The notes: generated by a model not told the origin, from the letters alone. A DNA stretch of 64,000 nt from Lachnospiraceae bacterium (GCA_022510745.1 JAFLSY010000001.1:62001-126000); one strand, 5' to 3'; counted from the first letter of the stretch, positions 7,642-17,253 are shown. Made by a program: numbers and translations.

Positions 7642-9990
7642 ATGGAGCAAAAGAGAGCCTTTTATATTACAATCTTGGACGGCGCTGAAAGAGATATGAT
7701 CGTCAATCTGGCCACATATCAGAAGGACGAAGTCACCTTTGGACGCAGTTCGGATAATGATATTGTGTTGAGCAGCAGCCTCGTTTCCAAAAGACACGGG
7801 CATTTTGCGTTTAACGGCGAGAGCTGGGTGGTACATGACGACCAAAGTACCAACGGTATATTTTGGAATAATGTCAAGATTCCTTCTAAACGTCTGATCG
7901 GCGGAGATAAGCTGCTCATTGGATATGAGACTACGGGTAATAAAGTTGCCTTCCTGTTTTCCGACAAGAGCCCTCAGAACGTCTACCATAAATATTCCCT
8001 GACGGGAAAGAATGTGATCACCATAGGCAGGGACATGGGGTGCGACATCAACTTATCCTATCAATCCGTATTTAAGCAGCACTGTCGCATTGTTTTGGAA
8101 CAGGACGGTTATCATCTGGAGAGAGCCATTGCCAATGCCCCCATACAGTATAACGGTTCCGATATGGGCGCCCGTCAGAAACTCTTTGATATGGACCGGT
8201 TTATGATCGGCGACACGCAGTTTGTGTATCAGGGCGGTATGCTTCACTACATCCAGATCGCAGAGGGCCTTAGCTTTGAGGTTTCCCATTTATGCAAGGA
8301 TGTGGGGAAGGGAAATAAGAAGAAGCGTATTAGCAATGATGTAAACTTCGCCGTAAATGCCGGTGAATTTGTTGCCATTGTCGGCGGCTCCGGTGCAGGC
8401 AAGTCCACCTTGTTGAACTGTCTGTGCGGATGCAGCAGTATATCCGAAGGTAATGTTACCATCGGCGGTGAAGATCTGACCACCAACTATAACAGCTTAA
8501 AAAACCTGATTGGTTATGTGCCCCAGCAGGATATCGTATATGACAATCTGACCCTTGAGAGAATGCTGTTTTATACGGCCAAGTTAAGAGCACCGCAGGA
8601 TTCCGGTGAGGAAGAGATTCAGGCCAGAATCGATCAGGCGCTGGAACTTGTAAAATTGAGTGAAAGAAAAGATGTGATGATTAAGAGTTTAAGTGGCGGA
8701 CAAAAGAAGCGCGCCAGCATAGCGGTGGAGCTTCTCTCAGACCCGAAGCTGTTCTTTTTGGATGAGCCCACCTCAGGCTTAGATCCCGGCACCGAAAGAA
8801 ATCTGATGCTTACCTTAAAGGAGATGGCGGGGCAGGGAAAGACCGTGGTATTGGTTACCCATACTCCCTTAAATCTGAATCTGTGCGACAAAATTGTTAT
8901 TATGGGAAGCGGCGGCAGACTGTGCTATTTCGGGGCACCTGAAAAGGCACCCGAGTTTTTTGGTGTAGACAATCTGGTGGATATCTATGATCTGATCAAC
9001 AACGACGCCGCGACATGGGCGGATACTTTCAACGCAAAACGCACGGATACGAGCGCAAGCGGATACGACAGAGCGCTTCCTCCCGGACTTGAGAAAGGGA
9101 TGGAAAGCAGCAAAAAGGGAACTTCTTCCCTGCGCCAGACGGCTATTTTGGTCAGACGCTACATAGAACTGCAGATACACGATATCAAACGCCTGCTGAT
9201 CCAGCTGCTCATGGCACCCGGCTTAGGATTGTTACTGTTTCTGGCCTTTAATACAACCTATCCTTTTCAGACTTCCCTTGATACGGAGACGATGGTGTTT
9301 ACATTAGCCTGCTGTGCTTTCTGGATTGGACTGTTCAATTCCATACAGGAAATCTGTAAGGAAAGTCAGGTCTTTAAGCGGGAGAGAATGGCTAATTTAA
9401 AGCTCTTCCCCTATGTCAGTTCCAAGCTGATCGTGAACGGAATCCTGGACTTTTTGCAGACGCTCTTGTTGATGGGCGTGGTTGGCGTTTTATTGGGTGT
9501 ACCCGAGCACGGTATGCAGATGCCCAACGCACCGTTTCTGGAAATGGGAATCACGACATACCTGACCATGTTAAGCGCTACCTGTATCGGACTGGTCGTT
9601 TCCGCACTGGTCAACAATTCCGATCAGGCGATCTCCATTGCACCAATACTGTTGATTCCCCAGATTCTGTTTTCGGGGATCATCGTGGGGTTGACCGGCA
9701 TCATCAATACGATATCCTATATCATCTCCTGCCGTTACGCCTATGTGGCTTACTGCACCACGTCGGATGTCAATAGCCTGCCTCTTCAGATTAATCTGCC
9801 TGCGGGGGGCGGAGGAAATGTCCTGTATTCCTTTACCGACAATGTAAACGGCGTTCTTGAGAAAATATTCGGACACGGTTTTGCCCAGGCAGTCTCCAAT
9901 CCCGTCATGGGGGGCTGGCTTGCCCTGCTGTTCTTGAGCCTTGCGGCTATGCTGCTGACCGTAGGCACCCTCAAAGTAAAGGTCAAATAA
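7642..9990 (+). CDS. Double-FHA ABC transporter (ABCG-type half transporter, Rv1747-like)
   Basis: A 782-residue protein. FHA-1 (about residues 30-85) has the canonical phosphothreonine-binding set: GR (34-35), SKRH (49-52) and STNG with Asn71. FHA-2 (about 120-180) keeps GR and His147, but Phe144 replaces the usual Ser. The ABC domain follows: Walker A GGSGAGKST (248-256), Q-loop PQQD, signature LSGGQ (350-354), Walker B LFFLDE (370-375), H-loop His407. A six-helix ABC2 membrane domain fills about 525-782. As a half-transporter it should dimerise. The order FHA-FHA-ABC-membrane matches Mycobacterium Rv1747, regulated by the adjacent kinase PknF. The substrate is unknown. A PP2C phosphatase and three kinases follow in the same direction. 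Confidence 0.93.
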   Translation: MEQKRAFYITILDGAERDMIVNLATYQKDEVTFGRSSDNDIVLSSSLVSKRHGHFAFNGESWVVHDDQSTNGIFWNNVKIPSKRLIGGDKLLIGYETTGNKVAFLFSDKSPQNVYHKYSLTGKNVITIGRDMGCDINLSYQSVFKQHCRIVLEQDGYHLERAIANAPIQYNGSDMGARQKLFDMDRFMIGDTQFVYQGGMLHYIQIAEGLSFEVSHLCKDVGKGNKKKRISNDVNFAVNAGEFVAIVGGSGAGKSTLLNCLCGCSSISEGNVTIGGEDLTTNYNSLKNLIGYVPQQDIVYDNLTLERMLFYTAKLRAPQDSGEEEIQARIDQALELVKLSERKDVMIKSLSGGQKKRASIAVELLSDPKLFFLDEPTSGLDPGTERNLMLTLKEMAGQGKTVVLVTHTPLNLNLCDKIVIMGSGGRLCYFGAPEKAPEFFGVDNLVDIYDLINNDAATWADTFNAKRTDTSASGYDRALPPGLEKGMESSKKGTSSLRQTAILVRRYIELQIHDIKRLLIQLLMAPGLGLLLFLAFNTTYPFQTSLDTETMVFTLACCAFWIGLFNSIQEICKESQVFKRERMANLKLFPYVSSKLIVNGILDFLQTLLLMGVVGVLLGVPEHGMQMPNAPFLEMGITTYLTMLSATCIGLVVSALVNNSDQAISIAPILLIPQILFSGIIVGLTGIINTISYIISCRYAYVAYCTTSDVNSLPLQINLPAGGGGNVLYSFTDNVNGVLEKIFGHGFAQAVSNPVMGGWLALLFLSLAAMLLTVGTLKVKVK

Positions 9991-10035
9991 GAGTTTTTAA
10001 AAGCAAAACCCATATGTGGCAGAAGGAGAAAAAGA

Positions 10036-10830
10036 ATGATAAAGATCAATGGATACGCACGAACCGACAAAGGCAGGGTACGTCCTATCAATGAGGATAA
10101 TTTCTGCATCAACGGTTACTTTAAAACGCAGGAAGCGGATGCCGATACCCATGCATTTGGCGGAAATAAGGATATGCTGATCGGCGTGTTTGACGGGATC
10201 GGCGGGGAAGAAAACGGTGAGGTGGCTTCTTTTATCGCGGCTAAGACCATGGCAGAGTATGACTCTCATGTACCGGAGGGCAACTGGAATATCCCTTTGA
10301 ATGAAATGAACCGAAGGATCAACGCGTATGCCAAAGACCATCAGCCCTGCAATATGGGCAGTACGGCAGCTATGGTTTATGTCTCTAAAGGAGTAGCCGA
10401 GATCTGCAATCTGGGGGACAGCCCCATCTACCTTTATACAAACGGAAAGCTGCGTAAGATCAGCAAGGATCACACGGAGCTGCAGAGAGCGCTGGATATG
10501 AATCTGACCATCAATTTAGATGCCAGCGGCATTCATAAGAACAGACTGACTAAGTATCTGGGCATCAGGAGCCCGGAATTAAATCCTCATGTTGTGGTGG
10601 ACATCGAACTGCACGCAGGAGATATCTTACTTTTAAGCAGCGACGGTCTGACCTCCATGGTAAAGGATGAAGATATCGAGAAGACCATCAAAGAGACCAA
10701 AGGCGGCAGCAGGACTATTGCGGACGCGTTGGTGCAAAAGGCTTTGGACAACGGGGGTAAAGACAATACGACGGTAATTGTTCTTAGCTGTGAGAAGAAA
10801 AAGTCCTTATTCGCCCGTCTGTTTGGATAA
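10036..10830 (+). CDS. PP2C-family Ser/Thr protein phosphatase
   Basis: A 264-residue soluble PPM phosphatase. The metal-binding motifs are complete: VRPINEDNF (Glu20, Asp21), GVFDGIGG (Asp53, Gly54), the central GSTAAMVYVSKG strand, LLLSSDGLTSMV, and the C-terminal GGKDNTTVIVLS. Members remove phosphate from Ser/Thr residues using Mn/Mg. It lies 45 nt after the FHA-ABC gene and 23 nt before the first kinase, behind AGAAGGAGAAAAAGA. The obvious role is to reverse phosphorylation of the kinases or of the transporter. No sensor or membrane segment is attached. I would call it PrpC/PstP-like, though the usual prpC-prkC ribosome-linked context is absent. Confidence 0.94.
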   Translation: MIKINGYARTDKGRVRPINEDNFCINGYFKTQEADADTHAFGGNKDMLIGVFDGIGGEENGEVASFIAAKTMAEYDSHVPEGNWNIPLNEMNRRINAYAKDHQPCNMGSTAAMVYVSKGVAEICNLGDSPIYLYTNGKLRKISKDHTELQRALDMNLTINLDASGIHKNRLTKYLGIRSPELNPHVVVDIELHAGDILLLSSDGLTSMVKDEDIEKTIKETKGGSRTIADALVQKALDNGGKDNTTVIVLSCEKKKSLFARLFG

Positions 10831-10853
10831 GGGTATGGGGAGGAGTAAGACCT

Positions 10854-12848
10854 ATGAATGACAATGAAATGATGGATCAATATAAAAAATATGAACCCTT
10901 CTTCGGCAGCTGGTATCTCAAACGTTTTATCGGGGAAGGCAGTTTTGCCAAAGTCTTTGAGATCGTAAGGAACGACTTCGGAAACGAGTACATTTCCGCC
11001 TTAAAGATCATTACGGTATCCAAGACCAGAACTGAAATCGAGGCCATGAAGTCCGAGGGCATGAGCGGGCAGGAAATACAGGAGAGCTTAAAGGAAATTG
11101 TGGAAGACACGGTCCGGGAGATCCAGCTCATGTATAAGCTGCGGGGGAACGGCAATATCGTAGGCTATGAGGACCATGCGGTAATGGAGCATGAGGACGG
11201 TTTAGGCTGGGATATCTGCATCAAGATGGAGTTTTTAACCTCCTTAAGCAGCTTTATTAAAAGCGGCGAAGGCAGTTTGTCAAGGCGGGACATCATTAAG
11301 TTAGGCGCGGATATCTGCAAAGCCCTGGAAGCCTGCCAAAAATACAATATTACCCACCGCGACATCAAGTCGGATAATATTTTCATTTCCAACACGGGAG
11401 ACTTTAAACTGGGAGATTTCGGCATTGCCAGAGTTATAGAGCGAAAGGACATGGAACTGTCCCGAAAAGGAACCAGTGCCTATATGGCGCCGGAGGTCTA
11501 TAAAGGACAGAGTTATACTTCTGCGGTGGATATCTATTCCCTGGGAATTGTGCTCTACCGCCTGTTAAACCATAACCGCGGACCCTTTCTGCCGGAGTAT
11601 CCGGCACCCATCAGTCTGGATGAACGTGACAGTGCGCTGATGCGGCGAATGAGCGGGGAAGAGTTTCCGGGTCCTGCCCAGGCAAGAGAAGGAAGACTGG
11701 CGGAGATTGTATTAAAGGCCTGTGCATACCATCCGGAAGACAGGTATTTAGATCCGACGCTTATGAGGCAGGAGTTAGAGGCCATTCTCTATGGTGAGAC
11801 TGAGACGGCCGGTGACGAATTGATCAGAGTAACGGAGGAATCGGAAGAGAGCGGAAGCGGCGCCGGAGATAAAAAAACGGCAGCAGCCGATGAATACGAG
11901 GCCACGGAAGTGCTGCGGGAAGAGGAAGACCCGCTTTCCGCAGGGGTACCTCTTATGGCCGCGAGAGCGGAAGTGAAGGTCCTGTGCAAGAAATGCGGGA
12001 ACGCCATCAATCGTGACGCGGCATTCTGTACCATCTGCGGTTTCAATCAGCGGGAAGAGGTAAAGTCAGCTTCTTTGTGGAAGATGGGGAAGGATCGGAA
12101 TGGGAAGAGCGATTCTAAGAAACAGATACTGATCGCGGGAATCTGCGTGGCGATACTTCTGATCGTGGGAGTGGGCATCGGTGTGGCCGTAAGCGGTTCC
12201 TCCTCAGAACATAACACGGTGGAAACCGGTAAGTCGGAAGTATCATCGGGCACGGGTGAAAATGCGGTATCCGGGACAACGCCGGAACAGACAGGATCTG
12301 AAGGAAATACAGTACATAACTCGGCAGACTGGCGAGGCAATGTATTAAGGGCGGATGCCTTGGAAAACGGCTCCGGTCAGGGAAATGATCATACAGTTTT
12401 GGGCTCCCATATAAACAGACAGGATATTTCCTCTATTACCATTCTGGATTCCTTAGAAACTATGCCCGACAATGCATGGGATGTTTCCGCCGATAACAGT
12501 GGGAAGGTCATGGCATGGACTATAGCCGGTAATGAAGGATACGAACTTTATATAGGAGCGGAAGGCGGCATCGAAGCAAATGCAAATTGCAGCGGCCTGT
12601 TTGCCTATTATGTCAATGTAACGGAGATCAACATAAACGGAAATCTTCACACGGAAAATACCACCGATATGTCAATGATGTTTGCCGGCTGTGAGAAACT
12701 GGCGAGCCTGAATCTAAACGGGTATGATACCTCAAACGTTACCACCGTGCGGGGGATGTTTTATGGCATCAATCCTTTGATCAACATAGAGGCAGGCGAT
12801 TTTGATACCTCCAACGTTACGGATGCGGATCTGATCTTTAGTCCATGA
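10854..12848 (+). CDS. Transmembrane Ser/Thr kinase 1: kinase, zinc ribbon, BspA-like ectodomain
   Basis: A 664-residue kinase. The domain (about residues 18-310) is intact: glycine loop IGEGSFAKV (26-34), Lys51, HRDIKSDN with Asp170, DFG at 188-190, and MAPEVYKG. A juxtamembrane YEATEVLREE segment puts Thr351 in a TEVL context fit for FHA binding once phosphorylated. A four-Cys zinc ribbon (Cys378, 381, 392, 395) follows, then one membrane helix (about 424-447). The outside part has a Ser/Thr/Gly-rich stalk and three BspA-type DUF285 repeats (about 599-662), the last cut short. A GGGGAGGAG ribosome site precedes the ATG. It is the first of three paralogues in tandem. Confidence 0.92.
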   Translation: MNDNEMMDQYKKYEPFFGSWYLKRFIGEGSFAKVFEIVRNDFGNEYISALKIITVSKTRTEIEAMKSEGMSGQEIQESLKEIVEDTVREIQLMYKLRGNGNIVGYEDHAVMEHEDGLGWDICIKMEFLTSLSSFIKSGEGSLSRRDIIKLGADICKALEACQKYNITHRDIKSDNIFISNTGDFKLGDFGIARVIERKDMELSRKGTSAYMAPEVYKGQSYTSAVDIYSLGIVLYRLLNHNRGPFLPEYPAPISLDERDSALMRRMSGEEFPGPAQAREGRLAEIVLKACAYHPEDRYLDPTLMRQELEAILYGETETAGDELIRVTEESEESGSGAGDKKTAAADEYEATEVLREEEDPLSAGVPLMAARAEVKVLCKKCGNAINRDAAFCTICGFNQREEVKSASLWKMGKDRNGKSDSKKQILIAGICVAILLIVGVGIGVAVSGSSSEHNTVETGKSEVSSGTGENAVSGTTPEQTGSEGNTVHNSADWRGNVLRADALENGSGQGNDHTVLGSHINRQDISSITILDSLETMPDNAWDVSADNSGKVMAWTIAGNEGYELYIGAEGGIEANANCSGLFAYYVNVTEININGNLHTENTTDMSMMFAGCEKLASLNLNGYDTSNVTTVRGMFYGINPLINIEAGDFDTSNVTDADLIFSP

Positions 12849-12915
12849 GTATACAGGCAGGTGCTATTTAAAGGAGCTTTTTAACAGGATTGCATTGTGC
12901 AGGGAGATATTTACC

Positions 12916-15078
12916 ATGAGAGACAATGAGATTATGGAAGAATATAAAAAATATGAGCCCTATTTCGGTAACTGGTATCTGAAACGGTATATCGGGGAAG
13001 GAGCTTTTGCCAAAGTCTTTGAGATCGTCAGGAATGATTTTGGGACCGAATATACTTCCGCTCTGAAGATTATCACGGTATCCAAGAATAAGAGCGAAGT
13101 GGCTGATATGAAATCCGAGGGTATGAGCGAGCGGGATATCAAGGACAGCCTGCGCGGAATCGCGGAGGATACCGTTAAGGAAATTCAGCTCATGTATAAG
13201 TTAAGGGGCAATGGCAATATTGTCGGCTACGAAGATCATGAGGTGGTGGAGCACGAAGACGGCTTAGGTTGGGATATTTTAATTAAAATGGAGCTTTTGA
13301 CCTCCCTCGGCAATTATGTCACACAGCAGAAAGGACAAATTGCAAAGAAAGATATCATAAAACTGGGTATCGATATCTGCAAAGCCTTAGAAACCTGTCA
13401 GACCTATAATATCATTCACCGGGATATCAAAGCGGATAATATTCTTGTTGCGGAGAACGGGGAATTTAAACTGGGAGATTTCGGGCTTGCCAGAATCATT
13501 GAGCGCAAGGATATACAGTTGTCTAAAAAGGGTACCAGTGCCTATATGGCTCCGGAGGTATATAAGGGACAGACCTATACCTCGGCGGTGGATATCTATT
13601 CTTTGGGAATTGTTATGTACCGCCTGATGAATAACAATAGAGCGCCCTTTCTGCCGCCCTATCCGCAGCCAATCAGCTTAGACGAACGGGACCGGGCGCT
13701 GATGCTGCGCATGAGCGGGGAGAAATTTCCCAGACCGGCTCAGGTAAGTAAGGGCCGGCTGCCGGAGATCGTGATGAAGGCCTGCGCATACCGTCCGGAA
13801 GACCGATATTCCAGCCCCTTGGCCATGCGTCAGGAACTGGAGGCCATCTATCAAAGCAAGGATGCGGCGGCAAACAAAGAGAAGATCATGATCTACAAGT
13901 CCTCCGAAGGGGAAATAAACCTTTCCGAAAGTCAGGAAAATATGGAGGGCATACCGCAGGAAAATACTGCGGGCAACGGGACAGAAGCGGAGAAAACGGA
14001 CAATGCCGCCCGGAAGGATGCGGGCACGGTAAAGGAAGCCGGGAAAGAAGCGCAAAAAGCAGAAAAACAAAAGGCGGATACACAAAAAGCGGAGAAAACG
14101 CCTAAAAAGAAGCCGGAGAAAAAAATCAAAAAGCAGTCGGGGAACGGTAAGCGGAAGCGGCTCGTGGCATACATCGCTGCCGCCGTTGCCGCGTTAGCAG
14201 TCATAATCGGCATTGGAGCAGCCATACTGTCAAATACCGGTAACGGAGGGGAGAATACTTTAATAGCCGTGGGAGAACTTCCGGGATCCGAGGATTTCTT
14301 CCTGACCAGCGACATCCCCAGAAAATCGATTGAAACCGTTATCTTTGAGGATTCTTTGGATGCGGTGCCGGCCTCCGGTATCATAGAGGTGTGGGATGTA
14401 TCCCAAAACGGAAACGGACAGGTGGTGGCCTGGGCGGTCAGGCCGGAAGGCAGGATCGCCGGTAATTATGATTTTTATATTGCCGCGGACGGCGGTGTGG
14501 ACGCGGGTGAGGACATCAGCTATCTCTTTGCCAACATGATAAATCTGGAGAGCATCCGGATGAACGGCAATTTTCATACAGAGAATGCCGAGGACATGAC
14601 GGGGCTGTTCTTACAGTGTTACAATCTGTCAGAGTTGGATATGAGCAGTTTTGATACCTCAAGTGCAGTCAACATGAGCAATATGTTCAATTCGTGTGAA
14701 AGTTTGTACAGTCTGAATTTGAGTATGTTTGATACTTCCCATGTGACGGATATGCACGCCATGTTTTTCAATTGTAAAAATATGGTTTATTTAGACGTGA
14801 GCAGCTTTGACACCGGCAGAGTCACCGATATGGGATCCATGTTCAGCGTATGCAGCAGACTGATTGGCGTGGATGTGGACGGCTTTGATACCTCTGAAGT
14901 AACAAATATGGCATATATGTTTAATGGCTGCAGAAATTTACCCGGCATAAATGTGAGCGGCTTTAATACTTCAAATGTAACGGATGCAGAGGCCATGTTT
15001 AGAGGCTGCGTTGGGCTGTCCGATGTGGATGTCAGCAATTTTGACCCGGATATGATAGCTGCCATGGAGATTCCATAA
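12916..15078 (+). CDS. Transmembrane Ser/Thr kinase 2 with six BspA-like repeats
   Basis: A 720-residue paralogue of its neighbours. An upstream TTG at 12895 is in frame, but ATG 12916 has AGGGAG 8 nt before it and aligns with the kinase 1 N-terminus. Kinase residues match in position: Lys51, Asp170 of HRDIKADN, DFG 188-190. Unlike kinases 1 and 3 it has no zinc ribbon and no TEVL motif. Instead there is a Lys/Glu/Ala-rich low-complexity linker (about 355-415) before the membrane helix (416-438). The ectodomain ends in six DUF285/BspA repeats (about 554-711; FDTSxVTxMxxMFxxC), a surface LRR-like fold used for adhesion or sensing. It may thus be uncoupled from FHA docking. Confidence 0.92.
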   Translation: MRDNEIMEEYKKYEPYFGNWYLKRYIGEGAFAKVFEIVRNDFGTEYTSALKIITVSKNKSEVADMKSEGMSERDIKDSLRGIAEDTVKEIQLMYKLRGNGNIVGYEDHEVVEHEDGLGWDILIKMELLTSLGNYVTQQKGQIAKKDIIKLGIDICKALETCQTYNIIHRDIKADNILVAENGEFKLGDFGLARIIERKDIQLSKKGTSAYMAPEVYKGQTYTSAVDIYSLGIVMYRLMNNNRAPFLPPYPQPISLDERDRALMLRMSGEKFPRPAQVSKGRLPEIVMKACAYRPEDRYSSPLAMRQELEAIYQSKDAAANKEKIMIYKSSEGEINLSESQENMEGIPQENTAGNGTEAEKTDNAARKDAGTVKEAGKEAQKAEKQKADTQKAEKTPKKKPEKKIKKQSGNGKRKRLVAYIAAAVAALAVIIGIGAAILSNTGNGGENTLIAVGELPGSEDFFLTSDIPRKSIETVIFEDSLDAVPASGIIEVWDVSQNGNGQVVAWAVRPEGRIAGNYDFYIAADGGVDAGEDISYLFANMINLESIRMNGNFHTENAEDMTGLFLQCYNLSELDMSSFDTSSAVNMSNMFNSCESLYSLNLSMFDTSHVTDMHAMFFNCKNMVYLDVSSFDTGRVTDMGSMFSVCSRLIGVDVDGFDTSEVTNMAYMFNGCRNLPGINVSGFNTSNVTDAEAMFRGCVGLSDVDVSNFDPDMIAAMEIP

Positions 15079-15114
15079 CGGAAAACGGATTTAAGCAGAG
15101 GAGAAATGAAAACA

Positions 15115-17253
15115 ATGAATGACGCTATGAACGATAATGCAATGATTGCTCGTTACAAAGTATACGAACCATTTTTCGGGAGTTGGTATATAAAACGTTT
15201 TGTCGGCGAGGGCGGCTTTGCCAAGGTATTTGAGATCGTCCGAAGTGATTTCGGAAACGAGTATACCTCCGCACTGAAAGTCATTACGATATCCAAGACC
15301 AAGACAGAGATCGACGCCATGAAGGCCGAGGGGATGAACGAGAAAGATATCAAAGAAAACCTGCGCGGCATCGTGGAGGATACGATCCGGGAAATTCAGT
15401 TCATGTACCAATTGCGTGGCAACGGTAACATTGTAGGCTATGAAGACCATGCGCTGGTGGAACATGAGGACGGTATAGGCTGGGATATCCTGATCAAAAT
15501 GGAGTACCTTACCTCTCTGGACAGTTATATCGAAAGTCATAACGGTAAGATTGCCAAACGGGATGTGATCAAGCTGGGTATTGATATCTGTAAGGCCTTG
15601 GAAGTCTGCCAGAAATACAATATCATTCATAGGGATATCAAGGCGGACAATATCTTTATCTCAAATAACGGGGACTTCAAATTGGGCGATTTCGGCATTG
15701 CCAGGATCATTGAGCGTAAGGATATGGAATTGTCCAGAAAGGGAACATCCGCCTACATGGCGCCGGAAGTGTACCAGGGGATGACCTACACCTCGGCAGT
15801 GGATATCTATTCTTTGGGAATCGTATTGTACCGTCTGTTTAATCATAACCGCGGGCCCTTCCTGCCGGATTATCCCAAGCCGGTCAGCTTAGATGAGCGG
15901 GACCGTGCGCTGATGCGGCGTATGAGCGGGGAAGAATTTCCGAAACCGCTGCAGATAAACAGCGAACGGCTGTCGGAAGTCGTGTTAAAGGCCTGCGCTT
16001 ACCGCCCTGAAGAACGCTATGCCGACCCTGTGTCTATGCGCCGGGAGCTGGAGGCAATCCTCTATGACAAGTCCGAGGTGACGGATGACGATCAGATCAT
16101 GATTTATGAAAAGCAGCAGGACGGGGCGGCCACTTCGAATCATAATGAGACTGCGGAATCATATGAATACGAGGCTACCGAGGTGCTGCGTGAGGAAGTG
16201 CCGGATAGCGGACCGCAGGCTGATACGGGTTCTGCAAATACAAAAGTTATAAATATTCTCTGTCCCAAATGCGGAAATACCATGAACCGCGACGCGGCAT
16301 TCTGCCCTGCCTGCGGTGCAAGCCAGAGAGAATTGCAGGCTGGGACACAAAATCAGAAAACAGCTGGGCGGTCTGTTTCTTATAAGGGCAGTGCCGGTAA
16401 GCAGTCCGGAGGAGATTCTTCCAAAAAGATTGCTTTGATAGCAGGGATCTGCGCCGTAGCAGTGGTTCTGGCAGGGGTGTTCATCGGTGTGCGGTTAAAT
16501 ACTTCTTCCGATCAGAATTCGGATAAGCAGGATTCCGTGATGAACGGGACGGAAGAATTAGTGGCGGATGAAACGGATGTATCGGAAGGAACGCAGCCCG
16601 AGGGACCTGCAGGGGATATCCTAAACGGGGATTATGCAGATTCTTATCATCAGGATTTTACTGCCAAATGGCAGTCTCAAGGGTATGGCAGTCAGGGATG
16701 GCACGAAACTTTTCTTTATGCGGATAACTCCGGCAATGCAAGGCATCTTCTTTACTTTAAACCCTCTGTAGAAACAGTGGCACAGGTAAAGGTGTTGGAG
16801 ACAGCTCTTTTGTGGGAAGGCCCCATCATGGATGATTATGGGCTGGAAGAGGATATCATACCGGGATTGTATGAAACGAAAAACGGAGAAAAGGTTGCCC
16901 GCTTAAGGATGCTTGCCGTAGATATCAGCGATGTGAACGATGATGTAAAAGAGATGGGAGCAGCAGCGATGGCGGAGCTGTTTCAGGATGTCTTATCAGA
17001 CCCCGTTGCGATCCAGATAAGCGGCACCCAATATGGTGCGGCCTATCAGGTAAGCAGCGATTGGGAGGGCGGCGCCACCGGCCTGATCTATTGCGTTCAG
17101 GACAATGTTACAGGAAAAATCTATATTCAGGAATATATGATGAAGGATGCTTACTTTGATCTGGATGCGGCAGTTACACTGGTTAAGAGTATGAAATGTA
17201 TAGATCCGGAAGAATACGGCATCGACCTGGCAAAGGGCTTATTAGACCGTTAA
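15115..17253 (+). CDS. Transmembrane Ser/Thr kinase 3 with zinc ribbon and unassigned ectodomain
   Basis: Third paralogue, 712 residues from ATG 15115. AGGAG ends 11 nt before this ATG, whereas the in-frame ATG at 15106 is only 2 nt away. ATG 15127 aligns best with the sister genes and is also possible. Kinase core: Lys55, Asp174 in HRDIKADN, DFG 192-194. YEATEVLREE recurs with Thr355, the same aligned position as Thr351 of kinase 1. The zinc ribbon uses Cys383, 386, 397 and 400, and one membrane helix spans about 439-460. The outside 240 residues contain no BspA repeat. They look like a compact alpha/beta domain (DFTAKWQSQGYG, AAYQVSSDWEGGATGLIY) that I cannot assign. Confidence 0.92.
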   Translation: MNDAMNDNAMIARYKVYEPFFGSWYIKRFVGEGGFAKVFEIVRSDFGNEYTSALKVITISKTKTEIDAMKAEGMNEKDIKENLRGIVEDTIREIQFMYQLRGNGNIVGYEDHALVEHEDGIGWDILIKMEYLTSLDSYIESHNGKIAKRDVIKLGIDICKALEVCQKYNIIHRDIKADNIFISNNGDFKLGDFGIARIIERKDMELSRKGTSAYMAPEVYQGMTYTSAVDIYSLGIVLYRLFNHNRGPFLPDYPKPVSLDERDRALMRRMSGEEFPKPLQINSERLSEVVLKACAYRPEERYADPVSMRRELEAILYDKSEVTDDDQIMIYEKQQDGAATSNHNETAESYEYEATEVLREEVPDSGPQADTGSANTKVINILCPKCGNTMNRDAAFCPACGASQRELQAGTQNQKTAGRSVSYKGSAGKQSGGDSSKKIALIAGICAVAVVLAGVFIGVRLNTSSDQNSDKQDSVMNGTEELVADETDVSEGTQPEGPAGDILNGDYADSYHQDFTAKWQSQGYGSQGWHETFLYADNSGNARHLLYFKPSVETVAQVKVLETALLWEGPIMDDYGLEEDIIPGLYETKNGEKVARLRMLAVDISDVNDDVKEMGAAAMAELFQDVLSDPVAIQISGTQYGAAYQVSSDWEGGATGLIYCVQDNVTGKIYIQEYMMKDAYFDLDAAVTLVKSMKCIDPEEYGIDLAKGLLDR

